A stretch of DNA of 64,000 nucleotides from Glebionis coronaria (taxonomy: Eukaryota; Streptophyta; Magnoliopsida; Asterales; Asteraceae). The stretch is from the NCBI GenBank assembly GCA_025667525.1, contig CM046874.1:426272400-426336399 (forward strand), written 5' to 3'. The notes under the pieces are model-generated. The model was not told the DNA's origin. It saw nothing but the letters and a program-made list of their open reading frames with translations, and made no database searches. Numbering within the stretch: position 1 is the stretch's first letter; each line of letters opens with the position of its first letter. This document shows positions 33,716 to 43,803 of the stretch, one piece after another. A program made the position numbers and the translations under genes.

Positions 33716-34054
33716 TGTTGTGAGTTTGAAGGTGGTGAGAGAATGGAGAAGATGAGAAGGTATGTGTGAGAGAAGATTTTCAAAGTGACAAGAAATAATT
33801 TTGGGTCAATGGTTTGAAAGGTTTAGCCGTTTTCCAATAAGAGCATTAAATGCAAAGATTAACCTTTTTCAGAAACTTGTGGGTCCCCTTGACCTTTCAT
33901 GGTATACTTGTCCCCTTGGAAAGCGGGAAAGTTGGTGGCATAAAGAGATAATCATTTGAATTTAATATCTGATTAAAAACATTCCCATTGAAATGTAACT
34001 ACCTCGTTACATTCAATTCCCTTAAATGCCCAGAGACAGCGGTCATCATCAGAT
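33716..34054 (-). other. Gene-like leader between F pol and the env-position gene
   Basis: 340 noncoding bases. The part just before the ATG is rich in C and T on the minus strand (CTTCTCTCACACATACC-type sequence), as in plant 5' leaders, and ends in a consensus start context. No clear TATA box. Expression could be by splicing from the genomic RNA or by an internal promoter; the sequence does not decide. Confidence 0.5.
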
Positions 34055-37000
34055 TTATTTGCCAATATTGAGCATTCCCAGCTCAGCGACAAGCCTAGTA
34101 AAACTTGGCTCAGCCAGCGGCTTAGTGAAAATGTCAGCGAGCTGGTACTCAGTGGGTATGAAATGTAGCTCAATATCACCTTTTAGAATATGGTCTCTGA
34201 TAAAGTGATACCTGATGTCAATATGCTTGGTTCTGGAATGAAGTACTGGATTATTGGAGATGGCTATGGCACTGGTATTGTCACAGAATATGGGAACCTG
34301 CTCATAATTAATACCATAGTCAGCCAGCTGACTTTTCATCCAGAGAACTTGAGCACAGCAACCAGCGGCCACAACATATTCAGCCTCAGCTGATGACATA
34401 GCCACAGAGTTTTGCTTCTTAGCACTCCAGCATACCAACTTTCCTCCAAGGATTTGACAGCTACCAGAGGTGCTCTTTCTGTCAAGGCAGCACCCTGCGT
34501 AATCTGAGTCGGAGTAGGCTTTGAGGTCGAAGCCTGAACCATTTGGGTACCAGAGACCCAATGAGGGAGATCCTTTCAAGTACCTGAAAATTCTTTTGAC
34601 AGCTACAAGGTGGGATTCCTTGGGGTTAGCTTGGTACCTAGCACAGAGACAAGTGGAGAATTGTATGTCTGGTCTACTTGCTGTGAGATACATCAGTGAC
34701 CCAATCATGCCTCTATATAAGGTCTCATTAACAGAGACCCCTGAGTCATCAGCTCCCAAGTTGTTGGGAGGAAGCATGGGGCATTTCACTGATGCACAAT
34801 CAGACAGATCATACTTTTTGAGCAAATCTCTAACGTACTTTTCTTGACAAATAGAAATTCCTTTTGAATTTTGTTTGATTTGAAAACCCAAGAAAAAGGT
34901 TAGTTCCCCCATCATGCTCATTTCATATTTTTTGGTCATAAGTTTGGCAAATTGTTTGCTCAAGTTAACATTGGTTGAACCAAAAATTATGTCATCCACA
35001 TAAATCTGTACTAATATGACGTCACCCTTGGACCTATAGGTGAACAAGGTTTGGTCAATGGTACCTCTGACAAATTTATTTTCAAGAAGGAATTTTGAGA
35101 GAGTTTCATACCAGGCTCTGGGCGCTTGTTTCAGCCCATAGAGTGCTTTGTGAAGTCTGCAGACATGATTTGGGTAGTCACTGTTTTCAAACCCTGGGGG
35201 TTGACTGACATATACTTCCTCTGCAAGTTTCCCATTAAGAAAGGCACTCTTCACATCCATCTGATAAACCATGAAACCCATATAAGCTGCAAAGGCTAGG
35301 AAGATTCTGATGGCTTCCAACCTGGCCACTGGTGCGAAGGTTTCATCATAATCAATTCCTTCAGATTGGTTATATCCCAGCACCACGAGCCTAGCCTTGT
35401 TTTTTACAATCATACCAGCTTCATCCCTTTTATTTCTGTAGACCCATTTTGTTCCAACCACTTGCTTATCAGCTGGAGCTTTAACCAGAGTCCACACCTT
35501 GTTTCTCTTGATCTGATTGAGTTCATCTTGCATGGCAACAACCCAGCCTTCATCAAGCAGAGCAGCAGCCACGTTCTTAGGTTCATCCTCAGAGAGAAAA
35601 TTTGCAAACAGGCATTCATTTGCAGAGGCGGTTTCCAGAGATTTTAATTTTCCTCTGGTGGTGACTCCCTCAGAGGGTTCTCCAAGAATATTAACTAGAA
35701 GAATATCTTGGTTCCTACTCCATTTGGATTGTGGAGCAGGAGTCTCTGTGGGATCAGGAGTCACTTCAAGTTCAGGGAGTGATGGAGGTTCATCACATGT
35801 AATCTCTTCGTCCATGATCTCTTCATCTGATTGAATATCCAAGGTGACAGGATCAGCATTTTCTTCAGAGATTTGAGTAAGAGATTCAACACCAACAGTT
35901 TCAGGAGTGATGTCAGAGATGGAGTGAGGATCAAAAGCTTGAACATATGGGAGATCCTTGTGACGACTTTGAGATGATTCCTTGGGATTTGAGAAATCAT
36001 CTTTGGGATAAGATTTAACTTCGTTGAAGTCAATGTCACAATCCTCTGAGTTGGTGTGTGTTATGACAGCGTCAGCTTCATTAAAGGTGACATGAATGGA
36101 CTCTTCTAGTTCTTGCCTGCGAATATTGAATACTCTGAAAGATCTGGAGGTGGGAGAGTATCCAAGGAAGAATCCATCATCTGATTTTTCATCAAATTTA
36201 CCCAGGTGATCTTTGTAATTGTGAATGAAAACAGGGCAACCAAAGACATGGAAGTAGCTTACATCAGGGGCTCTCTTCATATACACTTCATAAGCGGTCT
36301 TGCCATGTCTCTTCACAATAATGGATCTGTTTTGTGTGTAGCATGCTGTGTACACAGCCTCTCCCCAGAATTGTTTAGGAAGTCTAGATTCGCTGAGCAT
36401 CGTTCTGGCAGCTTCAATGAGTGTTCTGTTTCTTCTTTCAGCGACACCGTTTTGTTCAGGGGTTCCTGGGTTTGAGAAGTTCTGTGATATACCCTTTTCA
36501 TCACAAAAGGCTTCCATGGCATGGTTTTTGAATTCTGTGCCATTGTCGCTTCTGATAGCCTTTACCCTGCAGTCATTGAGGTTTTCTATTTCTCTAATGA
36601 AGGACATGATTCTTTCAGCAGCATCACTCTTTCTCTTAAGAAAGAATACCCATGTGTATCTGGAGAATTCATCTACAATGACCAAGGTATATTTGTTGTG
36701 ATTGAGGGATTGAGGTTTAACTGGTCCAAACAAGTCCATGTGAAGAAGATGAAGGCACTTGTTAATGGAGAATGATTGTTTTGTTTTGAATGAAGCCCTG
36801 TGATGCTTCCCTTTCTCGCAGGCTGAGCAGGGTCTGTCCTTGCTGAAGGTCAGAGAGGGAAGTCCAGCTACCAAGTCATTCTTTGCCAGTTTGTTGATGT
36901 TTTTGAAGTTGAGATGGGAGAGTCTCTTATGCCAGAGCCAATTTTCGCTATCAGATGCTTTGGCAAAGAGACAGGTGTTCTCTCCTTCAGGGGATGACGT

Positions 37001-37354
37001 CATGTCAATGACATAGACATCCCTTCTTCTGGGTGCAATTAGAACCACATCATCGTCCTGATTGAAGATAGTTCCTTGGGTCTTTGTGAACAGAACCTTA
37101 AACCCAGCATCGCAGAGTTGACTGATGCTAATAAGGTTGTGCTTCAAACCATTTACATAGGCGACCCTTGTGAAGGTAATTTCATTGCAATCCACTGAGC
37201 CATATCCTTCAGTGGCCCCTGAGGAGTCATCCCCAAAGACTACTTTTGGACCAGGCTCCTTCTTATATCTATGCAGATATTGTTTAATTCCTGTCATGTG
37301 TCTGGAGCACCCGCTATCCAAATACCAAACAGATTTCTTTAGGTATGCCTGCAT
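34055..37354 (-). CDS. F pol polyprotein (protease-integrase-RT-RNase H), 1099 aa
   Basis: Uninterrupted. Aspartic protease begins at once ([13 protein letters not shown], Asp 13). The GAG-pre-integrase zinc finger is at residues 142-180. The integrase core has Asp 206 (MDLFGPV), Asp 270 (RSDNGTEF) and Glu 306 ([10 protein letters not shown]). A linker of low conservation lies at 420-600. RT spans about 610-860 with YVDD at 785-788. RNase H spans about 945-1090 with SDSDYAG, SSAEAEY and FCDNTSAI motifs. All catalytic residues I can locate are present, so it may be functional. It lies in a different frame from gag: the gag stop is at 37372 and the pol ATG at 37354. How pol is expressed (frameshift, reinitiation or splicing) is unclear. 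Confidence 0.9.
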   Translation of the reverse strand: MQAYLKKSVWYLDSGCSRHMTGIKQYLHRYKKEPGPKVVFGDDSSGATEGYGSVDCNEITFTRVAYVNGLKHNLISISQLCDAGFKVLFTKTQGTIFNQDDDVVLIAPRRRDVYVIDMTSSPEGENTCLFAKASDSENWLWHKRLSHLNFKNINKLAKNDLVAGLPSLTFSKDRPCSACEKGKHHRASFKTKQSFSINKCLHLLHMDLFGPVKPQSLNHNKYTLVIVDEFSRYTWVFFLKRKSDAAERIMSFIREIENLNDCRVKAIRSDNGTEFKNHAMEAFCDEKGISQNFSNPGTPEQNGVAERRNRTLIEAARTMLSESRLPKQFWGEAVYTACYTQNRSIIVKRHGKTAYEVYMKRAPDVSYFHVFGCPVFIHNYKDHLGKFDEKSDDGFFLGYSPTSRSFRVFNIRRQELEESIHVTFNEADAVITHTNSEDCDIDFNEVKSYPKDDFSNPKESSQSRHKDLPYVQAFDPHSISDITPETVGVESLTQISEENADPVTLDIQSDEEIMDEEITCDEPPSLPELEVTPDPTETPAPQSKWSRNQDILLVNILGEPSEGVTTRGKLKSLETASANECLFANFLSEDEPKNVAAALLDEGWVVAMQDELNQIKRNKVWTLVKAPADKQVVGTKWVYRNKRDEAGMIVKNKARLVVLGYNQSEGIDYDETFAPVARLEAIRIFLAFAAYMGFMVYQMDVKSAFLNGKLAEEVYVSQPPGFENSDYPNHVCRLHKALYGLKQAPRAWYETLSKFLLENKFVRGTIDQTLFTYRSKGDVILVQIYVDDIIFGSTNVNLSKQFAKLMTKKYEMSMMGELTFFLGFQIKQNSKGISICQEKYVRDLLKKYDLSDCASVKCPMLPPNNLGADDSGVSVNETLYRGMIGSLMYLTASRPDIQFSTCLCARYQANPKESHLVAVKRIFRYLKGSPSLGLWYPNGSGFDLKAYSDSDYAGCCLDRKSTSGSCQILGGKLVCWSAKKQNSVAMSSAEAEYVVAAGCCAQVLWMKSQLADYGINYEQVPIFCDNTSAIAISNNPVLHSRTKHIDIRYHFIRDHILKGDIELHFIPTEYQLADIFTKPLAEPSFTRLVAELGMLNIGK

Positions 37355-37371
37355 AGATATAACAAACCAGA

Positions 37372-40026
37372 TTAGTTTCTATGATGAACCCACTTTCCAG
37401 TGGGTCCATGCTGTCGCTGACTGGCGACATTGGGTCTTCTGGGCCTTTCTCCCCCTCTTTGGTTGCAATCCCTGGTTTCATGTCGCATGCTGCCACAGAT
37501 GTCACAACCAGGGTAATGTTCACACTCATCAGAGTGGTGGTCATAAAAGCCACAATATTTGCAGGGAGGATTAGGCCTGTATCCCTGAGAACTTTCTCTG
37601 GATTTTGGTTGCTCAGGTCTTCTAGAGGGCCTGTGAGGGGTCTTAGATCTAAGCTGTGTTCGAGTTCTCTGAACAGCGATGATCTCCTCATGCTCTCTAG
37701 AAGAGTGTTCAGTGGACTCACATGTGATACACTTGGGTCTCTTGGAACAATCATCTGAGGAATGATTTTTGAACCCACAGTGTTTGCAAGGCCTGAATAG
37801 CGTTCTCCCCTTAGAGCTGCTGGAGCTTTCACCAAGGGAGTTAACAGAAGGACTGTTATCCTTGGGGTTGATTTTTTCTTTCAACCCTTTTACCTCTTCC
37901 ATCAGGGTGAGGAGAAGTTTCTTGGTGGGAGATAACTCTTCGGGGGAAGAAGTGGGTATGTCAGTGTTTTTGGCCACATAAACCTTCTTGTGTGCTTTAT
38001 CAGCAACTTTGGAAGTGAGGTTCCCAGAGGTTTTGAGAACAGGTTTTGGGCCAAGCAAGGAATCTGATGGGTTAGCACCAGCAAGCTTGGGAGTAGCTGA
38101 TGCGTCAGATTCTTTGTCAGAGTCCTTCTCAACCACAGAGGTGGAGTGAGGAGAAGTGACTTCTGATGGGAAAAATTTAACACTGGGCACAGGAATGTGG
38201 TTTTTGAACCTACCCTTACCCCCTATGGCTTGAACCACATCTCCTGGAATGGTTTCAACAACTATTTCTTCCACAGTGGACTGGCCAAGGTTCCATTTTT
38301 TAATGGTTTTTCTCAAATCAGCGTTTTCATCAGTCAAAGCTTCATTTTCAATGGACAACTTGCTGACCTCATTTTGAAGTTGATTAGCCATGTTCACAAA
38401 AGGTTTAAGATTAGCTAGTTCAGATTGACAAAGATTCAGTTCTGTTTTAAGATTTAGAAACTTATTTAACAGATTTTTTCTTTGTTCTTCAACAAAATGG
38501 AGGTCAACAAAGGTATAGTCACTGACATGGTCTCTGTCAGGACCTTCAGGCATAGAAAGTAATCTTTGTACCTTTTTCATGGTGATGTCCACCCATTGGC
38601 CTGATCTAGCCTCACTTTTACCGACAGATGGTTCTTCATCAGCAACAGCCATGAAGGCTCTGACGGTAGTGGTTCCTTCATCCTCAGAGGTGAGGGGTTC
38701 ATCATCCCAGTCAAAAGAAGCAGCTATCAGACCTTTTTCAGTCTTTTTGTTATCTTTCTTCTTGGCTGCATCATCAGCTTTCTGGTTGAGTTTAATCAGC
38801 TCAGCTTTCAAGGCCTTGTATTTTACCTTGTAGTCCTTTTTACCCTCAGAGTCACTGAGAGAGGATTGCTTGAAAGGTGAGGAAGAGAACTTCTTTTTGC
38901 TGTTGGTTTTGCTGGATGATGGGAAGCTGGGAGAAGATGTCTTGTTTGACCAGCAGTCCTTTTGGAAATGACCAGTCTTTCCACAAGTGTAACATGACAC
39001 TTTGGATTTGTCAATCTTGGCAGCACCAACTCTACCAGATCTTTTGTAGTATCTCTTCTGGTCAGCTAAGAGGGCTCTGTCATGGAATTCAGCATGTAAT
39101 TCATCAAGGAATTCTTGACTACTTCTTGTGTCTTCTTCCACGTCAGAGTCACTATCCTGAAAAGAGTGGTTAGCAACAAGAGCTTTTGACCCAGATATAG
39201 GAGAAGTAAACCTATCAGTCTCTGATTTGTAAATAGAGTCAATCAGTCCTTCTTCATAATTGTATCTACCAAATAGTTGAGCAAGAGTATCATTCTTTAT
39301 GGCATTATTCGCTCTCAGGGTTTGGTTAAGGCTAAGCCATTTCCTAGGCAGACTATTGACAAATGTGGCATTAACCTCAGCCTTGGGTAGAACAACACCA
39401 TTGTTACCTAAATCATTCAGCAAGATCTTAAGTCTAGTGTAAGTTTGAGAAACAGTCTCAGTTTCTAGGGCTTTAAAAGCGTTAAACTTAAGTCTTAATG
39501 CTTGGATTTTGGTCTCTTTGGTCTCTTCTGGTCCTTCATACCCTAGAACCAACTCAGTCCACATTTCTTGTGCGGTATTGCATTTGATAATGGACTTCAT
39601 GATGTTCTTGGGTAGGCAAGAGACTATGATACTCTTAAGTCTCTTGTCCTGGTTGGCCAAACGTCTATCAGCTGGAGACCATTGCTTAACAGGTTTCTTA
39701 ATGGGTCTTTCTGGTGTAGAGGTAATAGCCAGTGGTACGTAAGGACCATTTTCTAAGATTTCAAACAAGAAGGGTTCTAAGCCATCTAAGTATATAAGAA
39801 ATTCACTTTTCCAACTTGAGAAATCTTCTTCATCAAACGCTGGCACATTAGACACATGTGACCCTCCACGATTATCAAGAAGCTGTGGAAGATCATCCTC
39901 ATTCACACCAGTGCTTACAACAGGTGTAGGCATGGTAGTGGATGTGGTGGCTGGCGCGTTTATGGAAGTATTTGCTTGGTTTGATTGACCAAATGGTGGT
40001 GGGATGGGTGGCATAGTTTCAGTCAT
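37372..40026 (-). CDS. F gag polyprotein, 884 aa
   Basis: Starts at ATG 40026 ([12 protein letters not shown]), about 57 bases after the primer-binding site. The copia gag domain (residues about 60-270) contains [15 protein letters not shown] and [15 protein letters not shown] canonical CX2CX4HX4C zinc knuckle ([14 protein letters not shown]) lies near residue 345. A long coiled-coil-like region follows at about 500-590 ([18 protein letters not shown]). The C-terminal 150 residues add four more zinc-knuckle-like motifs (near 37790, 37730, 37565 and 37520), one of which has His for the last Cys. Uninterrupted. Length and coiled coil fit SIRE-type gags; the extra knuckles are notable. Confidence 0.88.
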   Translation of the reverse strand: MTETMPPIPPPFGQSNQANTSINAPATTSTTMPTPVVSTGVNEDDLPQLLDNRGGSHVSNVPAFDEEDFSSWKSEFLIYLDGLEPFLFEILENGPYVPLAITSTPERPIKKPVKQWSPADRRLANQDKRLKSIIVSCLPKNIMKSIIKCNTAQEMWTELVLGYEGPEETKETKIQALRLKFNAFKALETETVSQTYTRLKILLNDLGNNGVVLPKAEVNATFVNSLPRKWLSLNQTLRANNAIKNDTLAQLFGRYNYEEGLIDSIYKSETDRFTSPISGSKALVANHSFQDSDSDVEEDTRSSQEFLDELHAEFHDRALLADQKRYYKRSGRVGAAKIDKSKVSCYTCGKTGHFQKDCWSNKTSSPSFPSSSKTNSKKKFSSSPFKQSSLSDSEGKKDYKVKYKALKAELIKLNQKADDAAKKKDNKKTEKGLIAASFDWDDEPLTSEDEGTTTVRAFMAVADEEPSVGKSEARSGQWVDITMKKVQRLLSMPEGPDRDHVSDYTFVDLHFVEEQRKNLLNKFLNLKTELNLCQSELANLKPFVNMANQLQNEVSKLSIENEALTDENADLRKTIKKWNLGQSTVEEIVVETIPGDVVQAIGGKGRFKNHIPVPSVKFFPSEVTSPHSTSVVEKDSDKESDASATPKLAGANPSDSLLGPKPVLKTSGNLTSKVADKAHKKVYVAKNTDIPTSSPEELSPTKKLLLTLMEEVKGLKEKINPKDNSPSVNSLGESSSSSKGRTLFRPCKHCGFKNHSSDDCSKRPKCITCESTEHSSREHEEIIAVQRTRTQLRSKTPHRPSRRPEQPKSRESSQGYRPNPPCKYCGFYDHHSDECEHYPGCDICGSMRHETRDCNQRGGERPRRPNVASQRQHGPTGKWVHHRN

Positions 40027-40082
40027 ATTTGGATCTTGATTTTAAAAACAAGAACGGTTTTTAGAAAAGTTTTATAAATCAA

Positions 40083-40097
40083 ACCGCTCTGATACCA
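40083..40097 (-). other. Primer-binding site of F (tRNA-iMet)
   Basis: Minus strand TGGTATCAGAGCGGT, complementary to the initiator tRNA-Met 3' end as usual for copia elements, two bases from the LTR. Confidence 0.88.
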
Positions 40098-40099
40098 AT

Positions 40100-40964
40100 T
40101 AAAAGTCCCAAAATACAACAATTGTTGAAACTAAGACACGAAAACAATAACACACAATAGATATACTTTTCAAACGAGTAATCCTTTATTAACTATTATC
40201 AACAAAGTATTACAAAGTGTTATGAATACACCTGTTGAATAACAACAAGAAATGAACCCTAGAACAAGTAAACTTGATTCGAGACTCAAGTTTACAAGTG
40301 AACCAACGAGTCGCTGATGGACAGCTGAGGCGTCAGTGGTTCAAGTGGGAGAAAGAACTTAGATAAAGATTCCAAGCACAAGGGTTGAATCTTAACTTCT
40401 TTCTCATCCCCTATTTATAGTGGTACGAGGTTGTATCCTTAGTGGGGGTAGTTGATACGTGTCATCTTCTGAATGGAAGAGTACAACGTATTAAATGCAT
40501 GTCCAAATCGAGACATGCCTTTAACTACTTTAGGTAAACAGTTCTGCCAACTGTTCACCTTTGTCCCACTAGGTCGTACTAGGCATTGACTTTGAATCTC
40601 TTGTTTTGTCCCGCTCAAAACACTTGTAAGATTCTCCCGCCTAAACTATAAGGGGTTAGCTTTGCTTGATCCAAGTCTCTAGGGTTCTTAAGTGATCTCT
40701 GAGTGTTGTCAACTCAGAGATCCTTGAACACCAGTGCATTCCTTTGACATCCCAGCTATCCATAATCGCTGGTGAGTCTGACTTCAGATTGTCTTCGACT
40801 TCTCTGACGTTGTCTTTGACTTGAATGATCCTGGTGTGCCAGCTGAGGCTTTGCCTTCCACTGGTCTAGTCTTTGTCGCTGGTCCTCTCAGCGACCTTTC
40901 AATACTTAGTCTAATTTAAACAAATCTAGACAGGGCCATAGTTAAAACTTTCATTGGCCCAACA
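40100..40964 (-). repeat. F 5' LTR
   Basis: 865 bases. Minus-strand TATA box (CTATAAATAGGGG) near 40409-40421. The inner end reads TA where the other LTR has TG, a point change that does not affect the outer ends of the inserted element. Confidence 0.92.
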
Positions 40965-40969
40965 AGTTC
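40965..40969. repeat. Target-site duplication of F, right copy (AGTTC)
   Basis: Matches 28987-28991. Confidence 0.9.
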
Positions 40970-42482
40970 TTCCATTTTATTTTCCTTGTCATTTAATTTC
41001 ATGTCATTTACCTTAATTGTCTTGCACCTTAAATACCTTTTATTTCAAGTAAGTTTTCTTTTAATTCTTGTCAATCTTTACTTTTTCTTGTTAATCTCCT
41101 ATCTACCTTTCTTGTTTGATCTTAATCTTTATGCTTTATTGTTCATGTTCATGTTCTTATTTTATTGATTTGATTAAAGTGGGTTTTGATTATTTTGATT
41201 AGTATTGTTAGTTTGATTGTTTTGGATTGTTTGTTTTGGATTGTTTGTTTATGATTAGTAGATGTTGTTTGTTTAGTTTGATTTAACCTTTTGGTTGATT
41301 TGGTTAAGTTTTGTTTAGATTCGTATATACATGTTCTTGCGTGTTCTTCGCTTTCTGTTACTGTTCTTCCCCAGATATTCCGAATCAACAGCACATTCCG
41401 GATCAAGGTTTTGTTGAAAGTTGTTCCGAATCAAGGTTTGTGAAGAAAATATTCCGAATCAAAGGCTTTCATCCGGAATAAGTGACATATTCCGGATCAA
41501 CACCATATTCCGGATCAGCAACAATATTCCGAGTGAAGGCTTTATGAAGAAACATTCCGAATCAGTCTTGTTTATTCAGAATAATTTAACATTCCGGATC
41601 AAACCTTTCATTCGGAATACCAAATATTCCGGATCAAGGAGTTTTATTCGGAATAATTAATTATTCTGGATCAAGGTCTTCATCCGGAATCTTCAACATT
41701 CCGGATTAGTCTTGTTTATTCGGAATAATTTAACATTCCGGATCAAACCTTTCATTCGGAATACCATATATTCCAGATCAAGGAGTTTTATTCGGAATAA
41801 TTAATTATTCCGGATCAAGGTCTTCATCCGGAATCTTCAACATTTCGGATCAATGGGATTCAATATATTCTGGATCAGCAACATTCCGGATCAAGCTTAA
41901 GTATTCCGAATCAAGACTTTATTCCGGATAAGTGACATATTCCGGATAAAGGATTTATTCCAGATCAAGGTTTTTGGTAAATATTCCGAGTGAAGAAGAA
42001 TCATTCCGAACGAAGGTGACATACCGGATTAGTGATTATTCCGAACGAAGGATTATTCCGAATGAGCTGTTTTCAGGCTATTTTTAGTTTCAGTTTTTTA
42101 ACTTTTTGTTTTTAATCTTCAAGCTTTACTTTTCCTGCCTTTTTCCTTAGTCTCACTTTAAGATTACTTGCCTTATATTTATTTTAGTTTTGCCTTAGTT
42201 TAAGTTCTAGTTGCGTTTTAAGTTTGCCTTAGATAGTTTTAAGTTTTCGTTATTTACTTTTAGTGTCTTTTAATTTCCGTCACGCTTTTAAATACTTGCC
42301 ATTTATTTTAAATTAGAGTTAGATTTAAATTAACGTCATTTTCATTTACGTCTTGCACATTTATTTTAAAACAACCAAAAATATTCCTTTTCACCAAAAA
42401 CAATTGAGTCGTACTTTGAACCGGAAATCAATTCGTTAAGATACCGAGAAACGAAATTTTTCCACCTAGCAAAATCCATGCA
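40970..42482 (+). repeat. D 3' LTR, second part
   Basis: Continues the LTR interrupted by F. The motif array (TTCCGGATC type) is at about 41375-42070. It ends CCATGCA at 42482 and is followed by a primer-binding site, which normally follows a 5' LTR and not a 3' LTR. Confidence 0.87.
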
Positions 42483-42526
42483 TTAAAATGGTGCCGCTGC
42501 CGGCTCCATTTTAATGCATGGATTTT
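42471..42526. other. Centre of the LTR palindrome, with 18-base PBS
   Basis: The left arm ends ...CATTAAAATGG at 42491. A 14-base spacer (TGCCGCTGCCGGCT) follows, and the right arm starts CCATTTTAATG at 42506. The stretch 42489-42506 equals the D primer-binding site for exactly 18 bases and then departs from D. TGG/CCA and, after one mismatch, GCC/GGC can pair within it, giving a small stem that could prime self-copying. Confidence 0.85.
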
Positions 42527-43803
42527 GCTAGGTTGAAAAAGTTCGTTTCTCGGTATCTTAACGAATTGATTTCCGGTTCAAAGTACGACTCAATTGTTTT
42601 TGGTGAAAAGGAATATTTTTGGTTGTTTTAAAATAAATGTGCAAGACGTAAATGAAAATGACGTTAATTTAAATCTAACTCTAATTTAAAATAAATGGCA
42701 AGTATTTAAAAGCGTGACGGAAATTAAAAGACACTAAAAGTAAATAACGCAAACTTAGAAATATCTAAGGCAAACTTAAAACGCAACTAAAACTTAAACT
42801 AAGGCAAAACTAAAATAAATCTAAGGCAAGTAATCTTAAAGTGTGACTAAGGAAAAAGGCAGGAAAAGTAAAGCTTGAAGATTAAAAACAGAAAGTTAAA
42901 AAACTGAAACTAAAAATAACCTGAAAACAGCTCATTCGGAATAATCCTTCGTTCGGAATAATCACTCATCCGGAATGTCACCTTCGTTCGGAATGATTCT
43001 TCTTCACTCGGAATATTTACCAAAAACCTTGATCCGGAATAAATCCTTTATCCAGAATATGTCACTTATCCGGAATAAAGTCTTGATTCGGAATACTTAA
43101 GCTTGATCCGGAATGTTGCTGATCCGGAATATTTTGAATCCCCTTGATCCGGAATGTTGAAGATTCCGGATGAAGACCTTGATCCGGAATAATTAATTAT
43201 TCCGAATAAAACTCCTTGATCCGGAATATATGGTATTCCGAATGAAAGGTTTGATCCGGAATGTTAAATTATTCCGAATAAACAAGACTGATCCGGAATG
43301 TTGAAGATACCGGATGAAGACCTTGATCCGGAATAATTAATTATTCCGAATAAAACTCCTTGATCCGGAATATTTGGTATTCTGAATGAAAGGTTTGATC
43401 CGGAATGTTAAATTATTCCGAATAAACAAGACTGATCCGGAATGTTTCTTCACAAAGCCTTCACTCGGAATGTTGTTGCTGATCCGGAATATGGTGTTGA
43501 TCCGGAATATGTCACTTATTCCGGATGAAAGCCTTTGATTCGGAATATTTTCTTCACAAACCTTGATTCGGAACAACTTTCAACAAAACCTTGATCCGGA
43601 ATGTGCTGTTGATTCGGAATATCTGGGGAAGAACAATAACAGAAAGCGAAGAACACGCAAGAACAGGTATATACGAATCTAAACAAAACTTAACCAAATC
43701 AACCAAAAGATTAAATCAAACTAAACAAACAACATCTACTAATCATAAGCAAACAATCCAAAACAATCAAACTAACAATACTAATCAAAATAATCAAAAC
43801 CCA
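42506..43803 (-). repeat. Inverted, truncated D-family LTR arm
   Basis: Reverse complement of the 3' 1.3 kb of the D LTR (corresponding to 21735-23030 of the 5' LTR). It breaks off at 43803, where B pol begins. By eye it matches the 5' LTR better at some sites and the 3' LTR at others. No genes; the open frame that appears to start at 43591 lies in this arm and is not a true gene start. Confidence 0.87.

Larger units (their letters stand above)
28992..40964 (-). mobile_element. F: young SIRE-type Ty1/copia element with an extra spliced gene
   Basis: 11,973 bases on the minus strand. LTRs are at 28992-29861 (3') and 40100-40964 (5'), with only about 5 substitutions and one 5-base indel by eye. 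The primer-binding site matches tRNA-iMet, there is a polypurine tract and the duplication is AGTTC. Order in element direction: gag (40026-37372), pol (37354-34055), and then a downstream gene in the env position (33715-30038, with an intron). A long downstream gene after pol is characteristic of the SIRE/Maximus lineage. This is the most recent and best preserved insertion here. Confidence 0.93.
20991..43803 (+). mobile_element. D: non-autonomous Athila-like element with an inverted LTR at its right end
   Basis: Starts TGATAGGTGTGTAAACACC inside the B gag-pol. Order: 5' LTR (20991 to about 23021), primer-binding site, gag, protease with an in-frame tail, 3' noncoding region, polypurine tract, and a 3' LTR split by F (28457-28991 and 40970 to about 42482). 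A primer-binding site and an inverted LTR fragment (42506-43803) follow. No RT, RNase H or integrase sequence is present. The right end is fused directly to B pol with no intact LTR end, so no target duplication can be confirmed. Net length without F is about 10.8 kb. LTRs differ at about 6 of the first 125 positions. Confidence 0.85.

Noticed and set aside
42471..42526. Simple assembly or library inversion artefact as the cause of the palindrome
   Set aside because: The arms differ at many positions and the right arm matches other LTR copies at some of them. A duplicated-read artefact would give identical arms. Long-read confirmation is still needed.
43591..43803. Apparent N terminus of an 859-codon polyprotein starting at 43591
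   Set aside because: The first 71 codons lie in the inverted LTR arm. The true B coding sequence resumes at about 43804, and the apparent start is created by the fusion.
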